Origin: Rhodocyclales bacterium GT-UBC
Lineage (GTDB): Bacteria > Pseudomonadota > Gammaproteobacteria > Burkholderiales > Rhodocyclaceae
Assembly: GCA_003583745.1 (NCBI GenBank)
Contig: QXPY01000001.1
Coordinates: forward strand, 186,001-250,000
Direction of reading: 5' to 3'
Length of the DNA stretch: 64,000 nt
Of this stretch, positions 18,001 to 25,740 are shown piece after piece. The notes beneath the pieces were generated by a model, which was given only the letters and a program-made list of their open reading frames with translations, was not told the DNA's origin and made no database searches. Numbering within the stretch: position 1 is the stretch's first letter; each line of letters begins with the position of its first letter. Made by a program: the position numbers and the translations under genes.

Positions 18001-19025
18001 TTGGTGACGGCGGCGGTTTGTTCGGCGAGAACGTGGGTTTCCCCATCCGGCTTGCGCGTCGTGTTGGTGATGACGGGGTCGATGATGCCGGCGTATTCGC
18101 CCTGGGCCAGGTAAAAGGGGATGTCGATCAGGGGCAGGCCTTGGGGATCGCCGCGCCAGGCCGCCTCGTCGCCTTTGCGATAGGCCAGCGCCTGGATGAC
18201 CGGGATGCCGAGCTTGGCCAGTTCGCTGCGCCGGCCTTCCGGGTCGAGAACGATCTGGGTGTTGATCACGGCATCGGCCACCGGTTTGCCGTCGATGCTC
18301 AACATCGCAGCCTGCGGGCCGATGACGCTGGCGTAGTAGGGCAGTGCGATGGCGCCGGCAGCCTCGATGCGGGCAATCATGTCGTCGATGAATGCGGTTT
18401 GCTCGGCGCCGATGTAAATCTGGTGAAAGGCGATGGCGATGGTCGGCGGACGCTGACGCGCGTCTACGCCGAGCCAGCGAAAATATTCGGCCGGCGTCGC
18501 AAAGATGGTGTTCGGGGCTTTCGGATGGTAGATCGCTGCATCGGGAAAGATGAAGGGCGGCGCGATGCCGGCCGTCGAACGGCCTTGTCGGGCGGCGGCC
18601 AGGGTCTTGAAGAAACCTTCGTAGTTCTTGCGCCCGCCGTTGGTGTAGTAGGCATGCAGCCGCTCGGCCAGGTCTTTGGCGAAACCGGCGCTTTGCGGGC
18701 CGCTGTCGCGCATCCAGATGTGCGGGACCTTCAGTCCGGGGAGCTGTTTGCCGACTTTGGCCTTCACCGCATCCTGCATGTGGCTGCGGGCGGCATCGAA
18801 AATCACTATGTCCTGGTTATTGAAGACGCTTGCCAGTTGCTCGTTTGGAATGTGTTCGGCGAAACGAGCCTCGACCTTGAAGCCATGCGCTGCTGCAATC
18901 TCGCCGAGCGGCTTGAATTTGGCGGGCGGAACCGGGGAGGTCGCGATGATGAGCAGGTTCTCGGCATGGCCGGAACCAGCGAGCAGCAAGGCGATGGCGA
19001 AGAGAAAAAGGCGTAGCTGGGACAT
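15072..19025 (-). CDS. CobN-like chelatase, secreted and membrane-anchored (HmuS-like)
   Basis: The 1317-residue protein belongs to the CobN / magnesium-chelatase large-subunit family. The whole length resembles CobN, including PHIWMRDSGP, VVYPYIVDNIGEA and GTHGSQEWLPGKERGL. It differs from cytoplasmic CobN in two ways. Residues 1-21 form a signal peptide (LFLFAIALLLAGSGHA). The C-terminus has a proline-rich linker, a single TM helix at about 1287-1305 and a basic tail. The catalytic body should therefore sit in the periplasm, anchored in the inner membrane. No cobS/cobT or chlI/chlD partner lies nearby. In Bacteroidota hmu loci the CobN-like HmuS removes iron from haem; the neighbours here suggest the same. 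Confidence 0.85.
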   Translation of the reverse strand: MSQLRLFLFAIALLLAGSGHAENLLIIATSPVPPAKFKPLGEIAAAHGFKVEARFAEHIPNEQLASVFNNQDIVIFDAARSHMQDAVKAKVGKQLPGLKVPHIWMRDSGPQSAGFAKDLAERLHAYYTNGGRKNYEGFFKTLAAARQGRSTAGIAPPFIFPDAAIYHPKAPNTIFATPAEYFRWLGVDARQRPPTIAIAFHQIYIGAEQTAFIDDMIARIEAAGAIALPYYASVIGPQAAMLSIDGKPVADAVINTQIVLDPEGRRSELAKLGIPVIQALAYRKGDEAAWRGDPQGLPLIDIPFYLAQGEYAGIIDPVITNTTRKPDGETHVLAEQTAAVTNKALRLVRLQRLANGEKKIAVFFWNYPHGEKNLSASYLNVTRSAVATLKALQAAGYDTRADEETVLINNLQRLMAPYYRPGELPSLLRDGLAERLPLRTYNAWLAALPPEVRQDLNERWGSPEKSSMVIVDQGEPVFVIPRFAAGKIIFTPQAPRGERWEAKEKALYHSTKATPSHYYMAQYLWARAAFKADAIVHYGTHGSQEWLPGKERGLAVSDYPMLAVGDVPVVYPYIVDNIGEALQTKRRGRAVTVSHQTPPFAPAGLHDTLTEIHDLLHAWLAQDDGAVKEKLAKDLQQRVRQAHIDQDMGWAQARIEQDFRAFVDELHNHLHELAQTAQPQGLHTFGTAPQEQHRLGTVLMMLGKPYWEAAARAAGVKEDDLDESFAGDYRQLAESPAWRRLLATLKGEAPPADPQLAALLEQGRRWYADLGAEEEMNGLLSALAGQHRPTSYGGDPMKNPDALPTGRNLYGFDPSRIPTRQAWEAGKEAAQGLIAAHTAKTGHPPKKLAFSLWSVETMRHQGLLEAQALWAMGVEPVWDAGGRVVDVKLVPRAQLKRPRVDVVLSATGLYRDHFPNVMKQLAKAVELASRADEADNPLLANSRRIAERLVKAGVPAAAARQASETRIFSSESGRYGTGLDDAALATDTWRSKAEGDRKLAGLYLSKMQYAYGTDESTWGSKGVAGANGKGMSLNLYAEHLKGTEAAVLSRSSNLYGMLTTDDPFQYLGGIAAAVRHLDGKAPELYISNLRGSGSGKVEAAAQFLAKELATRNFHPGYIQGLMAEGYSGTLQVLDAVNNFTGWTTVSREIVRDDQWQTFADVYVRDKYKLGLKTWFERNNPQALAQTLEKMLEMARQGYWQADAKTVTELKARYQELAQRHDVRSDNAAFRKYLNSGFGLATPQPAKPAPSRPQKAADLAPAPAIAMPPKLEGMVLEKVSPPPPPPASLAWAGGILLLLSTLGGGWSAMRRQIREANP

Positions 19026-19114
19026 GTTCCTGGCTGGCAAAGTGTGTGTTTCAGTAGCAGCCCGACGTTTCCCGTCGGTTCGGCGACAGGTCGGGCGGGA
19101 CCCGATAGGGCGGG

Positions 19115-19154
19115 AAAAAAGCGCTGGCAACCCTAATCCCGGGGCGGCCAGCGC
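19115..19154 (-). terminator. Rho-independent terminator or attenuator between chaN-like and cobN-like genes
   Basis: On the - strand an 8-bp perfect stem GCGCTGGC / GCCAGCGC with an 18-base loop is followed directly by six T. It begins 28 bp after the ChaN-like stop and ends about 90 bp before the chelatase ATG. It should reduce read-through from the receptor operon into the chelatase genes. Confidence 0.75.
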
Positions 19155-19181
19155 AAAGGGGTAAGCAATGGCGGGTCGGGT

Positions 19182-20060
19182 TCAACCTGATTCCGATGTG
19201 CGGGCCGGGCGTCGAAAATCGGCGCACGGGTCGTTGCGCGAGGCGGGCGCCGTAACCCAAACGTAGTCGTAGCGGGCGATTTCCGCGGTGGTCGGTGCTT
19301 CGTTGCCTTCTTCCAGGAAACCGATACTGATTTGTCGGCGGGCCGGGTAGGCGAGGGCGAGCAGGCGCGGGATGCCGTAGTCCTTGCGCACATGGCCATT
19401 TCCGGCGAGCAAGACGTTCGGTCGGCCGGCGCTGTCGGCGAGGGCGACGAACATGGCGGCGTCGCGGACCTGTTGCGCCAGGCGCAAGCGCGGTACCAGG
19501 CTGGCCGGGATCTGATTGCAATGATTGGCAAGCAGGTCCGCGTCGAGTTGGCGGCTTGTAGCCTCGTCCATCGGATATTTTTCGAGGGTGGCGGCGAGAC
19601 GGGGCGGGATGGCGGCAGAACCGTCCTGAACGATGGCGCGGGCTACTTGCCGGGAAACGTTGCCGCCGACCAGGCGCCATCCGCTTTCCCTGACCGCCGC
19701 AAACAAGGGTTCGTGCAGCGGCCACCGCCAGTTTCGGGCTTCGAAGCCGGCCGCTTCGAGCGCTGCGAGCAGCGGGCCGCTGTCAGCAACGGGATTGCCG
19801 CCGGTGAGATGCTCGGCAACGACTGCCGGTTGGCCACCAAGCTGTTTGAGCAGATCGGCGCGCCGCTGGTGGTGCAGCGTGTTGTCGTGGACCTCGCCCA
19901 GCAGCAGGTAGTCGACCCCGGTCAGTGCTGCGACGAGTTGCGCTGATGTCAGCGTCGTACCGTTACGGCTGTCGATGATGCGTTCCGTCGCCCCGGCAAA
20001 GGCCGGGAGCAGGCAGGCGAGACCGATGAAGAGTGTTTGGAGGCGAGTTGGCAGGGGCAT
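19182..20060 (-). CDS. ChaN-family haem-binding protein (DUF399)
   Basis: The 292-residue protein starts with a signal peptide (about 1-24, ending AFAGA). It carries the family motifs LLGEVHDNTLHHQ at about 52-64 and VLLAGNGHVRKDYG near 220. In Campylobacter jejuni ChaN these regions, with conserved histidine and tyrosine residues, hold two stacked haems between two monomers. There is no lipobox cysteine, so it is probably soluble in the periplasm rather than a lipoprotein. It follows the TonB receptor by 6 bp, so the two are co-transcribed. I infer that it accepts haem from the receptor. Confidence 0.85.
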   Translation of the reverse strand: MPLPTRLQTLFIGLACLLPAFAGATERIIDSRNGTTLTSAQLVAALTGVDYLLLGEVHDNTLHHQRRADLLKQLGGQPAVVAEHLTGGNPVADSGPLLAALEAAGFEARNWRWPLHEPLFAAVRESGWRLVGGNVSRQVARAIVQDGSAAIPPRLAATLEKYPMDEATSRQLDADLLANHCNQIPASLVPRLRLAQQVRDAAMFVALADSAGRPNVLLAGNGHVRKDYGIPRLLALAYPARRQISIGFLEEGNEAPTTAEIARYDYVWVTAPASRNDPCADFRRPARTSESG

Positions 20061-20066
20061 GGGTAT

Positions 20067-22319
20067 TCAGAACTGGTATTTCAGGCTGATCGATGCATTG
20101 CGCCCCGGCTGGCTGAACGCGTCGATCTGGGCGTAGGTGGGTGTCTGGTTGCGGACGTCGGCCCACAGGAAATACTTACGGTCGAACAGGTTGAAGACGC
20201 CTGCATTCAGACTGAGTTGCCGGGTGAGTTGATAGTAGGCGGTGAGGTCGACGATGGCAAAGCCGCCGGTGTTGTAGTAAGCCGCAGTATCGGGATTGCG
20301 CTTCTTGCGTTCGACGGCGGTCAGCATCAACTGGCCGCCGTAGCGCTGATCGTTGTCGTAGCGCAGGCCGAGTACCAGCTTGTCCGGGTCGATGCTGGCC
20401 AGCGGCGACTTGACGCCGTCCTGGCGGGCATCGCCCACCGTATGGGCGTAACTAGCCGAAACCAGCCAGTCGGCATGAAGAGCCCAGTCGCCACGGAGTT
20501 CGAAGCCATTGATTTCGACGTCGCTCAGGTTGATGGTCTTGTAGACATCCGGCGTTGGAGCCGGATTGGATTCGACCAGAACGTTGCTGGCGATGAAGTT
20601 CTTGTATTTGCCGCGGAAAGCGCTGGCACTGTAGCGCAGTGACTGATTGCGGCCACGGATGCCGATTTCAACCGAGTCGCTGGTTTCCGGTTTGAGATCC
20701 GGGTTACCGATCGATACGTAGGGATTGCTTGCCGTCAGATTGGTGACGCCGCCGTTGACCTGGGATGGCGTCGGGGCGCGGAACCCATGGGCATATTGGG
20801 CGAACAGGTTGGCCATCGAATCAAGTTTCCAGATCACGCCGAATTTCGGCGAAACCTGCTGACCGTCGAGTTTGGCCGGTTCGGTGGTGTTATTGATCCG
20901 GTACAGGCTATCGGCATTTGGCTTGAGCTTGAAGCTGTCGAAGCGCACGCCGGGAATCAGGGCAAACGGGCCAATCCCGATCTCATCCTGGATGAAGGCG
21001 CCGAACAGGCTGTAGTCGGTATCCGGGAAACTCTTGTTGGTGACGAAGGCGGCCCCTGCACTGTTGAAGCCGTCCTTCAGCGAGGTGACTTCGGTCGTGC
21101 TGGCATCGGCGCCGTAAATGATGCGATGGGTGATCTGTTCCCCCAGGTTGCTTTCAAATTGCACGCTGCCACCGACGACCTCTTCGGCGTAGAGGGTATC
21201 GCGCCAGCGCGAACGTCCCCAGGAAGTGCTGGCGTTCTTTTCTTCCAGGCCCCATTGGCGGTTTTCCGCCTTTTGAGTGTACACACTCGCCAAAGCTCGC
21301 TGAAACCAGGCGTTGTCGGCATTGGCATAGTCGTAGTCGAGTTTGAACAGGCGGCGGGTGATGTCCTCGCGCAGTGCCGTGTTGGTCAGCCCGGCCGCGG
21401 CATAACTGTCGCCGATGAAGCTGAGGGCGTCGGTATCGATTTTTCGGTCGAGATTTTCGACGCTCAATTTGAAGCGATGCTGGCGATTCGGCTTGACGAT
21501 CAGTTTGCCCAGTACGTACTGGGCATGCGTATCCTGAGGATTCGGCGTTGTCCGGTTGACATTGGCGGCATCATTGTCGCCCTTGTTGTCGGTTTCGTGG
21601 CCGCGGCGAATGCTGGTCAGCAGCATGGCCTCGATGTTTTCGCCGGCATAGGCGATGGAAGGGACGGTGGTCCAACTCTTGTCGGCGCTCGAGTAACCCA
21701 GCTTGACAGCCGCTTGCATCGGTTTGCCGAGGGTAAGGAGGTCGGTTGGGTCCTTGGTCAGGAAGGTCACGGCGCCGGCCAGGCCATCGCTGCCGAATTG
21801 GGTTGATGAGGGACCGCGCAGAATCTCTACCCGCTTGAAGGCCTCTATATCGATGTAGTCACCGCGCCCGGCTGAATAGGGACCGCTGCTGTAGCTCGAT
21901 GGCAGGCGGACGCCATCGACCTGAAGCAGAACCTGATTGCCTTCCAGACCGCGAATGTTGATCCCTTCGTTGCCGCTGCGGCCGGTGGCGCGGAACACGC
22001 CGGAGGCGCGATTGGGCTCGGCACGCACCGATACCCCGGCTTCGTAGCGCAGCAAGTCCTTGATGTCGGCCGCCTGCTCCTGCTCGATGCGCGAATCCGA
22101 AATTGTCGTAACGGTATTGGCAACGTCATTGACGTCCTGCTCGGTTCGCGTCGCGGATACCACTACCTCGGTCAGCGACAAGCCAGCCCGGTCGTTGCGG
22201 GCAAGCAGGGTTTCCGTTTCGGCGCCGGCCGGGGCGATCATGCCGGCTCCGAGCAGACCGATGAGTATGGATAGACGGCGACGCGCAAAGACGCCCTGAA
22301 CGGCAGACCGATGGCCCAT
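20067..22319 (-). CDS. TonB-dependent receptor, haem/haemoglobin type
   Basis: The 750-residue outer membrane receptor has a signal peptide (about 1-33), a TonB-box-like TEVVVSAT near residue 50, a plug domain with NIRGLEGNQVLLQVDGVR, and a barrel ending in aromatic F. The haem-receptor FRAP box is at about 512 and an NPDLKPE box at about 537, matching FRAP/NPNL of HemR/HmuR. The stretch between the boxes has no histidine, whereas HemR-type receptors have a haem-ligating one there. A GGGAGAA ribosome-binding site precedes the ATG and a Fur-like box lies about 110 bp upstream. Haem is the likely ligand; another metallo-tetrapyrrole is possible. Confidence 0.88.
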   Translation of the reverse strand: MGHRSAVQGVFARRRLSILIGLLGAGMIAPAGAETETLLARNDRAGLSLTEVVVSATRTEQDVNDVANTVTTISDSRIEQEQAADIKDLLRYEAGVSVRAEPNRASGVFRATGRSGNEGINIRGLEGNQVLLQVDGVRLPSSYSSGPYSAGRGDYIDIEAFKRVEILRGPSSTQFGSDGLAGAVTFLTKDPTDLLTLGKPMQAAVKLGYSSADKSWTTVPSIAYAGENIEAMLLTSIRRGHETDNKGDNDAANVNRTTPNPQDTHAQYVLGKLIVKPNRQHRFKLSVENLDRKIDTDALSFIGDSYAAAGLTNTALREDITRRLFKLDYDYANADNAWFQRALASVYTQKAENRQWGLEEKNASTSWGRSRWRDTLYAEEVVGGSVQFESNLGEQITHRIIYGADASTTEVTSLKDGFNSAGAAFVTNKSFPDTDYSLFGAFIQDEIGIGPFALIPGVRFDSFKLKPNADSLYRINNTTEPAKLDGQQVSPKFGVIWKLDSMANLFAQYAHGFRAPTPSQVNGGVTNLTASNPYVSIGNPDLKPETSDSVEIGIRGRNQSLRYSASAFRGKYKNFIASNVLVESNPAPTPDVYKTINLSDVEINGFELRGDWALHADWLVSASYAHTVGDARQDGVKSPLASIDPDKLVLGLRYDNDQRYGGQLMLTAVERKKRNPDTAAYYNTGGFAIVDLTAYYQLTRQLSLNAGVFNLFDRKYFLWADVRNQTPTYAQIDAFSQPGRNASISLKYQF

Positions 22320-22429
22320 GAATTCTCCCAGAAGTGATGTCTGGCGAGCTGCCTGGGCAAATGCCGTGGGTGGCTGGCTGTTCGTTATGAAGGAAAGCGC
22401 ACGCAGTCTGAAATTAGTTATGCGCTGTT

Positions 22430-22448
22430 AATGAGAATTATTATTATC
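22430..22448. promoter_or_regulatory. Fur-box-like operator upstream of the TonB receptor
   Basis: The 19-mer AATGAGAATTATTATTATC matches the classical Fur consensus GATAATGATAATCATTATC at 13 of 19 positions. It sits in the AT-rich gap between the receptor (-) and a divergent thioesterase gene (+), about 110 bp from the receptor start. It suggests iron repression of the receptor/ChaN unit. Confidence 0.65.
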
Positions 22449-22576
22449 TATTCGGCGAGCAAGGTCAAGGTTGCGGAGCACTGTCCGTGGTCGAACGAAA
22501 ATCGACTGAGGCGGATCTCGATCGGCTGGTGAAGAGCGCTTAAAATCGCCTGTCTCCAGTCAATTTCCAATCCATC

Positions 22577-23002
22577 ATGCCGCGTATCCAGATCGATCTT
22601 CCCGAGCGTTTCACCTTTGCCACCGAGATTCCCATCTACATCGGCCACATCAATTACGGACATCATCTCGATAATGCGGCCTTGATTTCGCTGGTCTCGG
22701 AAGCGCGCGTCCGCTTCTTCAAGTCGCTCGGCTATAGCGAACTGGATGTCGAAGGCGTCGGCATCGTGGTCGCCGACGTTGCGGCGCAATATCGCTCCGA
22801 GGCTTTCCATGGCGAAACGCTGGTGGTTGAAATGACCGCCAATGACTTCAACAAGTATGGCTGCGATCTGGTTTGGCGTCTGAGCGACAAGGCGAGCGGC
22901 CGCGAAGTGGCGCGCGGCAAGCATGGCATCCTTTTCTTCGACTATGCCGTCCGGAAAGCGACGGCGGTTCCTCCCGCCTTTATCGCCAGGACCGCTGTCT
23001 GA
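22577..23002 (+). CDS. Acyl-CoA thioesterase, hotdog fold
   Basis: The 141-residue single-domain protein has the 4HBT/FadM-like pattern IYIGHINYGHHLDNAALISLVSEAR, in which the first motif residue aligned with the usual catalytic Asp is replaced by Tyr-Ile-Gly. A following strand region VVADVAAQYRSEAFHGE is typical of the long beta sheet. It likely hydrolyses small or medium acyl-CoA thioesters; the substrate is unknown. The TGA is 2 bp before the ATG of a radical SAM gene, so they form an operon. It is divergent from the Fur-controlled receptor. Confidence 0.8.
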   Translation: MPRIQIDLPERFTFATEIPIYIGHINYGHHLDNAALISLVSEARVRFFKSLGYSELDVEGVGIVVADVAAQYRSEAFHGETLVVEMTANDFNKYGCDLVWRLSDKASGREVARGKHGILFFDYAVRKATAVPPAFIARTAV

Positions 23003-23004
23003 GC

Positions 23005-23895
23005 ATGTTGCCGATCCGCTACGTCGAGCCGGTCTTCCGTCCGCCCAGCGAGGCGGAATCGCTGATTCTGCCGGTGACCGATGGCTGTTCCTGGAATCGC
23101 TGCACTTTCTGCGAGATGTACACCGCACCCCAAAAGAAATTCCGGGCACGGGACGAAGATGAAGTATTGGAAAGCATCCGGCTGACGGGCTTGCGCTATG
23201 GCGCTCAGGTGCGTCGGGTCTTCCTGGCCGATGGCGATGCGCTGGTGCTGCCGACCCGGCGGCTGTTGGCCATACTCGCCGCGATTCGCGAACATCTGCC
23301 GGCCGTGCGGCGCATATCTGCCTATTGCCTGCCGCGCAATCTGCGCAAGAAATCACAGGCGGAAATCGATGCCTTGGCTGCTGCCGGCTTGAAAATGGTC
23401 TATGTCGGGGCCGAATCCGGCGACGATGCCGTGCTGACGGCAGTCAGCAAGGGAGAATCTTTCGCATCGACGCTGGAGGCGCTGGACAAGCTGGGTGCAG
23501 CCGGGATCACGCGTTCAGTCATGCTGCTCAACGGTTTGGGCGGAAAGGCCTTGAGCCGCCAGCATGCGGCTAATTCGGCCAGATTGATCAACGCGACTCA
23601 ACCGGAATATCTGGCTACCCTGGTGGTCAGCTTCCCGCAGGGCGAGAACCGGTTCAGAGCCGGTTTCCCCGGCTGGGAGCCCTTGAGCCAACAGGCGTTG
23701 TTCGTCGAAATCGAGCAGCTGCTGAGTGAGTTGGCTTTGCGCCGAACCGTCTTCCGCAGCGATCACGCATCAAACTGGCTGGTTCTCAAGGGGACGTTGG
23801 GTGCGGACAAGGATCGCCTGCTGGCCGAAGTCCGACAGGCCATTACTGCGCCCGAGCAGGCCCGTTTGCGCCCGGCTTGGGCGCGGGGCTTGTAG
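23005..23895 (+). CDS. Radical SAM protein with CX4CX2C cluster motif
   Basis: The 296-residue protein begins just after the thioesterase stop. Its [4Fe-4S] motif is CSWNRCTFC at about 29-37, the CX4CX2C form seen in a subset of radical SAM proteins (COG1032-related, with GCSxNRCxFCxMY). A SAM-binding region follows with VYVGAESGDDAVL near 135. There is no B12-binding or TRAM domain. The product lacks a SPASM extension and the reaction is unknown. Its 3' end overlaps the convergent lipoprotein gene by 53 bp. Confidence 0.8.
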   Translation: MLPIRYVEPVFRPPSEAESLILPVTDGCSWNRCTFCEMYTAPQKKFRARDEDEVLESIRLTGLRYGAQVRRVFLADGDALVLPTRRLLAILAAIREHLPAVRRISAYCLPRNLRKKSQAEIDALAAAGLKMVYVGAESGDDAVLTAVSKGESFASTLEALDKLGAAGITRSVMLLNGLGGKALSRQHAANSARLINATQPEYLATLVVSFPQGENRFRAGFPGWEPLSQQALFVEIEQLLSELALRRTVFRSDHASNWLVLKGTLGADKDRLLAEVRQAITAPEQARLRPAWARGL

Positions 23896-24319
23896 GCGCT
23901 TCCTTGCGGCGCAGGAAGAGGACCTGGTAGCTGACCGAGTCGCCCAGTGGGCCGTCGACGAAGGTGTCCTGTACGACTTTGCCGGAATAGCCGCCTTCTG
24001 CATCGCGCTTGAGAAGCGCGGTGTAATAGACCCGCTTGCCGGCGCTCAGCGACAGGTACATGGCATTGCCGTTAAGGGCGCCTTCGACGTTATAGCTGCC
24101 CAGTTGTCCATAGAAGCGGGCGCCATCCTGAATGAAGTTGGCTTCTCCCCAGCTGCCGCTCCAACTGCTGCCTGAGTCCCAGCGGCCGGAAATGTCGTAG
24201 TCGCCGCTACCTGAACGCAAATCCAACCAGGGCGCAGCGTCGGAGCGGGTAAGGTTGGCGGAGCAGCCAGTCAGTAACAGGGCGAAAAGGCAGGCGATCA
24301 AATAACAGAAGCGTTTCAT
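23843..24319 (-). CDS. Putative lipoprotein
   Basis: The 158-residue protein starts with a lipoprotein signal peptide and lipobox LTGC at about 16-19. The mature part is rich in Gly, Ser, Tyr and Trp with alternating strands (DYDISGRWDSGSSWSGSW), suggesting a small beta-barrel or beta-sandwich that could bind a hydrophobic ligand. The tail is Pro/Ala-rich. It overlaps the end of the convergent radical SAM gene. No named family is recognised. Confidence 0.65.
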   Translation of the reverse strand: MKRFCYLIACLFALLLTGCSANLTRSDAAPWLDLRSGSGDYDISGRWDSGSSWSGSWGEANFIQDGARFYGQLGSYNVEGALNGNAMYLSLSAGKRVYYTALLKRDAEGGYSGKVVQDTFVDGPLGDSVSYQVLFLRRKEAPTSPAPKPGANGPARAQ

Positions 24320-24394
24320 GGCAATTCAGGGAAGTCGGGACGAATTCGATTATGACGTACATATCGATCCGTGTCGCTTCGTCCATGTCGGTGC

Positions 24395-25054
24395 TTACGG
24401 TGGATTGAAGTTGCTGGTGCCGGGCGCTGCGCTGTCGATTGCCGTGGGCTGGCTGTAAATGCTTGGCAGAATCCGTACTTTCGGCCAGCGTTGGACGAAT
24501 TGTTTTCTATGGATTCGGTCGGCGTAGATTTTTGCGTCAGCAATAGCCGGGTTGTGCCGAATGACCATGGCGAACAGATCCCTCAAGCCAAACGGGGCGA
24601 GGACCGTCAATCTTGATTGTGCGTCGAGGCAAACTCCGACCGCCGTTGCAAACTCCGGCCAGGCGGCGATACCGGCCAATAGCGATGGCAGCGGCTTGAT
24701 CGGATAGCCGAATTCCTTTTCGTACCAGAGGTGTAGCTTGGCTTGGTTGGTCAGCTCCCAGGGAATCTCGGGATGCATGATCGACAATTGACGTTGAAGG
24801 GCCTGTTCCGTAGCCGGTTCATTGCATGAAGCATCGAAATAGGCAACGTCGATGTCCGGTGTTGCGCTGTGGTCGGAATAGCCATGCAGTTCGTCCCAGA
24901 CCCGCGCTCTGATTGCGCCGGCACCAATGCACCAGGCTTCCTGTCCGAGTGATTGGACGGCGTGGAGAGCCGACATCAAATAGGGCGAGGCTTCGATGAT
25001 GCGGACCAGCGCAGCTTCATCGGCCGAATAATCGTGGGCAGGATTCCGGGACAC
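24395..25054 (-). CDS. Nucleotidyltransferase family protein (COG3575 type)
   Basis: The 219-residue protein has the nucleotidyltransferase-like pattern WCIGAGAIRARVWDELHGY followed by TPDIDVAYFD, where the two aspartates of DID would bind metal. This matches the NTP_transf_6 family of uncharacterised transferases (about 190-200 residues). The product would be cytoplasmic. It starts 6 bp after the stop of the GNAT gene, so the two share a transcript. There is no adjacent HEPN or toxin partner. Confidence 0.78.
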   Translation of the reverse strand: MSRNPAHDYSADEAALVRIIEASPYLMSALHAVQSLGQEAWCIGAGAIRARVWDELHGYSDHSATPDIDVAYFDASCNEPATEQALQRQLSIMHPEIPWELTNQAKLHLWYEKEFGYPIKPLPSLLAGIAAWPEFATAVGVCLDAQSRLTVLAPFGLRDLFAMVIRHNPAIADAKIYADRIHRKQFVQRWPKVRILPSIYSQPTAIDSAAPGTSNFNPP

Positions 25055-25060
25055 CCCGGC

Positions 25061-25588
25061 TCAACTCGCTTCGTCGTTATCGGCTACCGAATGCAGGCCA
25101 CTCAGACGGGCCATGGTCAAGCCGTCAAAGTGCTTTTCGCCGACGCGATAAGCTGCGCGCTGTTGTCCTTCGATCTGAAAGCCAAATTGCTGATACAAGC
25201 TAATGGCTGCCGTGTTATCGCTGCGAACATTGAGTTCGACCCGGTAGATTCCTTTTTTAAGCGCCTTGTCGAGCGCGCGTTCGATGAGTCGATGGCCAAT
25301 GCCCTGGCCTCGCATTTGCGGCAGGACGCCCATGCCCAGTGTGCCGACATGGGCCCGCGCCTCACCATGGCAGGGCAGAATGTCACACCAGCCGACAACG
25401 CTTCCCGCCTGGCTGGCCACGAACTGACAGAGGTCGTTGTCGATAACCCGTCGATAGAAGGCTTGCGATTGTGCGAAAGGCGGGGCTTGAAAAATGGCCA
25501 GAAATTGCCTTTCACGGGCAATGACATCGAGCAGGCGGTGGAGGTCCCGGAAGTCAGCTTCTTCGGTAGGCTTGATCAAACAGGTCAT
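25061..25588 (-). CDS. GNAT family N-acetyltransferase
   Basis: The 175-residue GNAT domain shows the acetyl-CoA pyrophosphate loop in GVLPQMRGQGIGHRL (motif A, Q/RxxGxG/A) and a later NTAAISLYQQFGFQIEG segment, as in ribosomal-protein and small-molecule acetyltransferases. The ATG at 25588 starts the domain at MTCLIKPTEEADF. A longer in-frame track to 25678 is less likely, since it adds an unrelated leader. The substrate is unknown. It is read together with the nucleotidyltransferase gene. Confidence 0.82.
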   Translation of the reverse strand: MTCLIKPTEEADFRDLHRLLDVIARERQFLAIFQAPPFAQSQAFYRRVIDNDLCQFVASQAGSVVGWCDILPCHGEARAHVGTLGMGVLPQMRGQGIGHRLIERALDKALKKGIYRVELNVRSDNTAAISLYQQFGFQIEGQQRAAYRVGEKHFDGLTMARLSGLHSVADNDEAS

Positions 25589-25740
25589 GGCGTTCCGGGA
25601 ACGAAAACATGGGCAAGAGACGGGAACGGACAATGCATGAGGTACGTCCGGGGGGGGTGAATAATATCCTTTTTGCATGGCTGGGCGAGGTCTTGTCGCG
25701 ACGCGCCGCTGTCTTTGTGCAGCCTCCCGTAACGGGCGGC

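Noticed and set aside
19026..19181. Possible cobalamin riboswitch upstream of the CobN-like gene
   Set aside because: I looked for the B12-box pattern on the - strand and did not find it. The only clear structure is the terminator at 19115-19154 and a short 6-bp hairpin after it.
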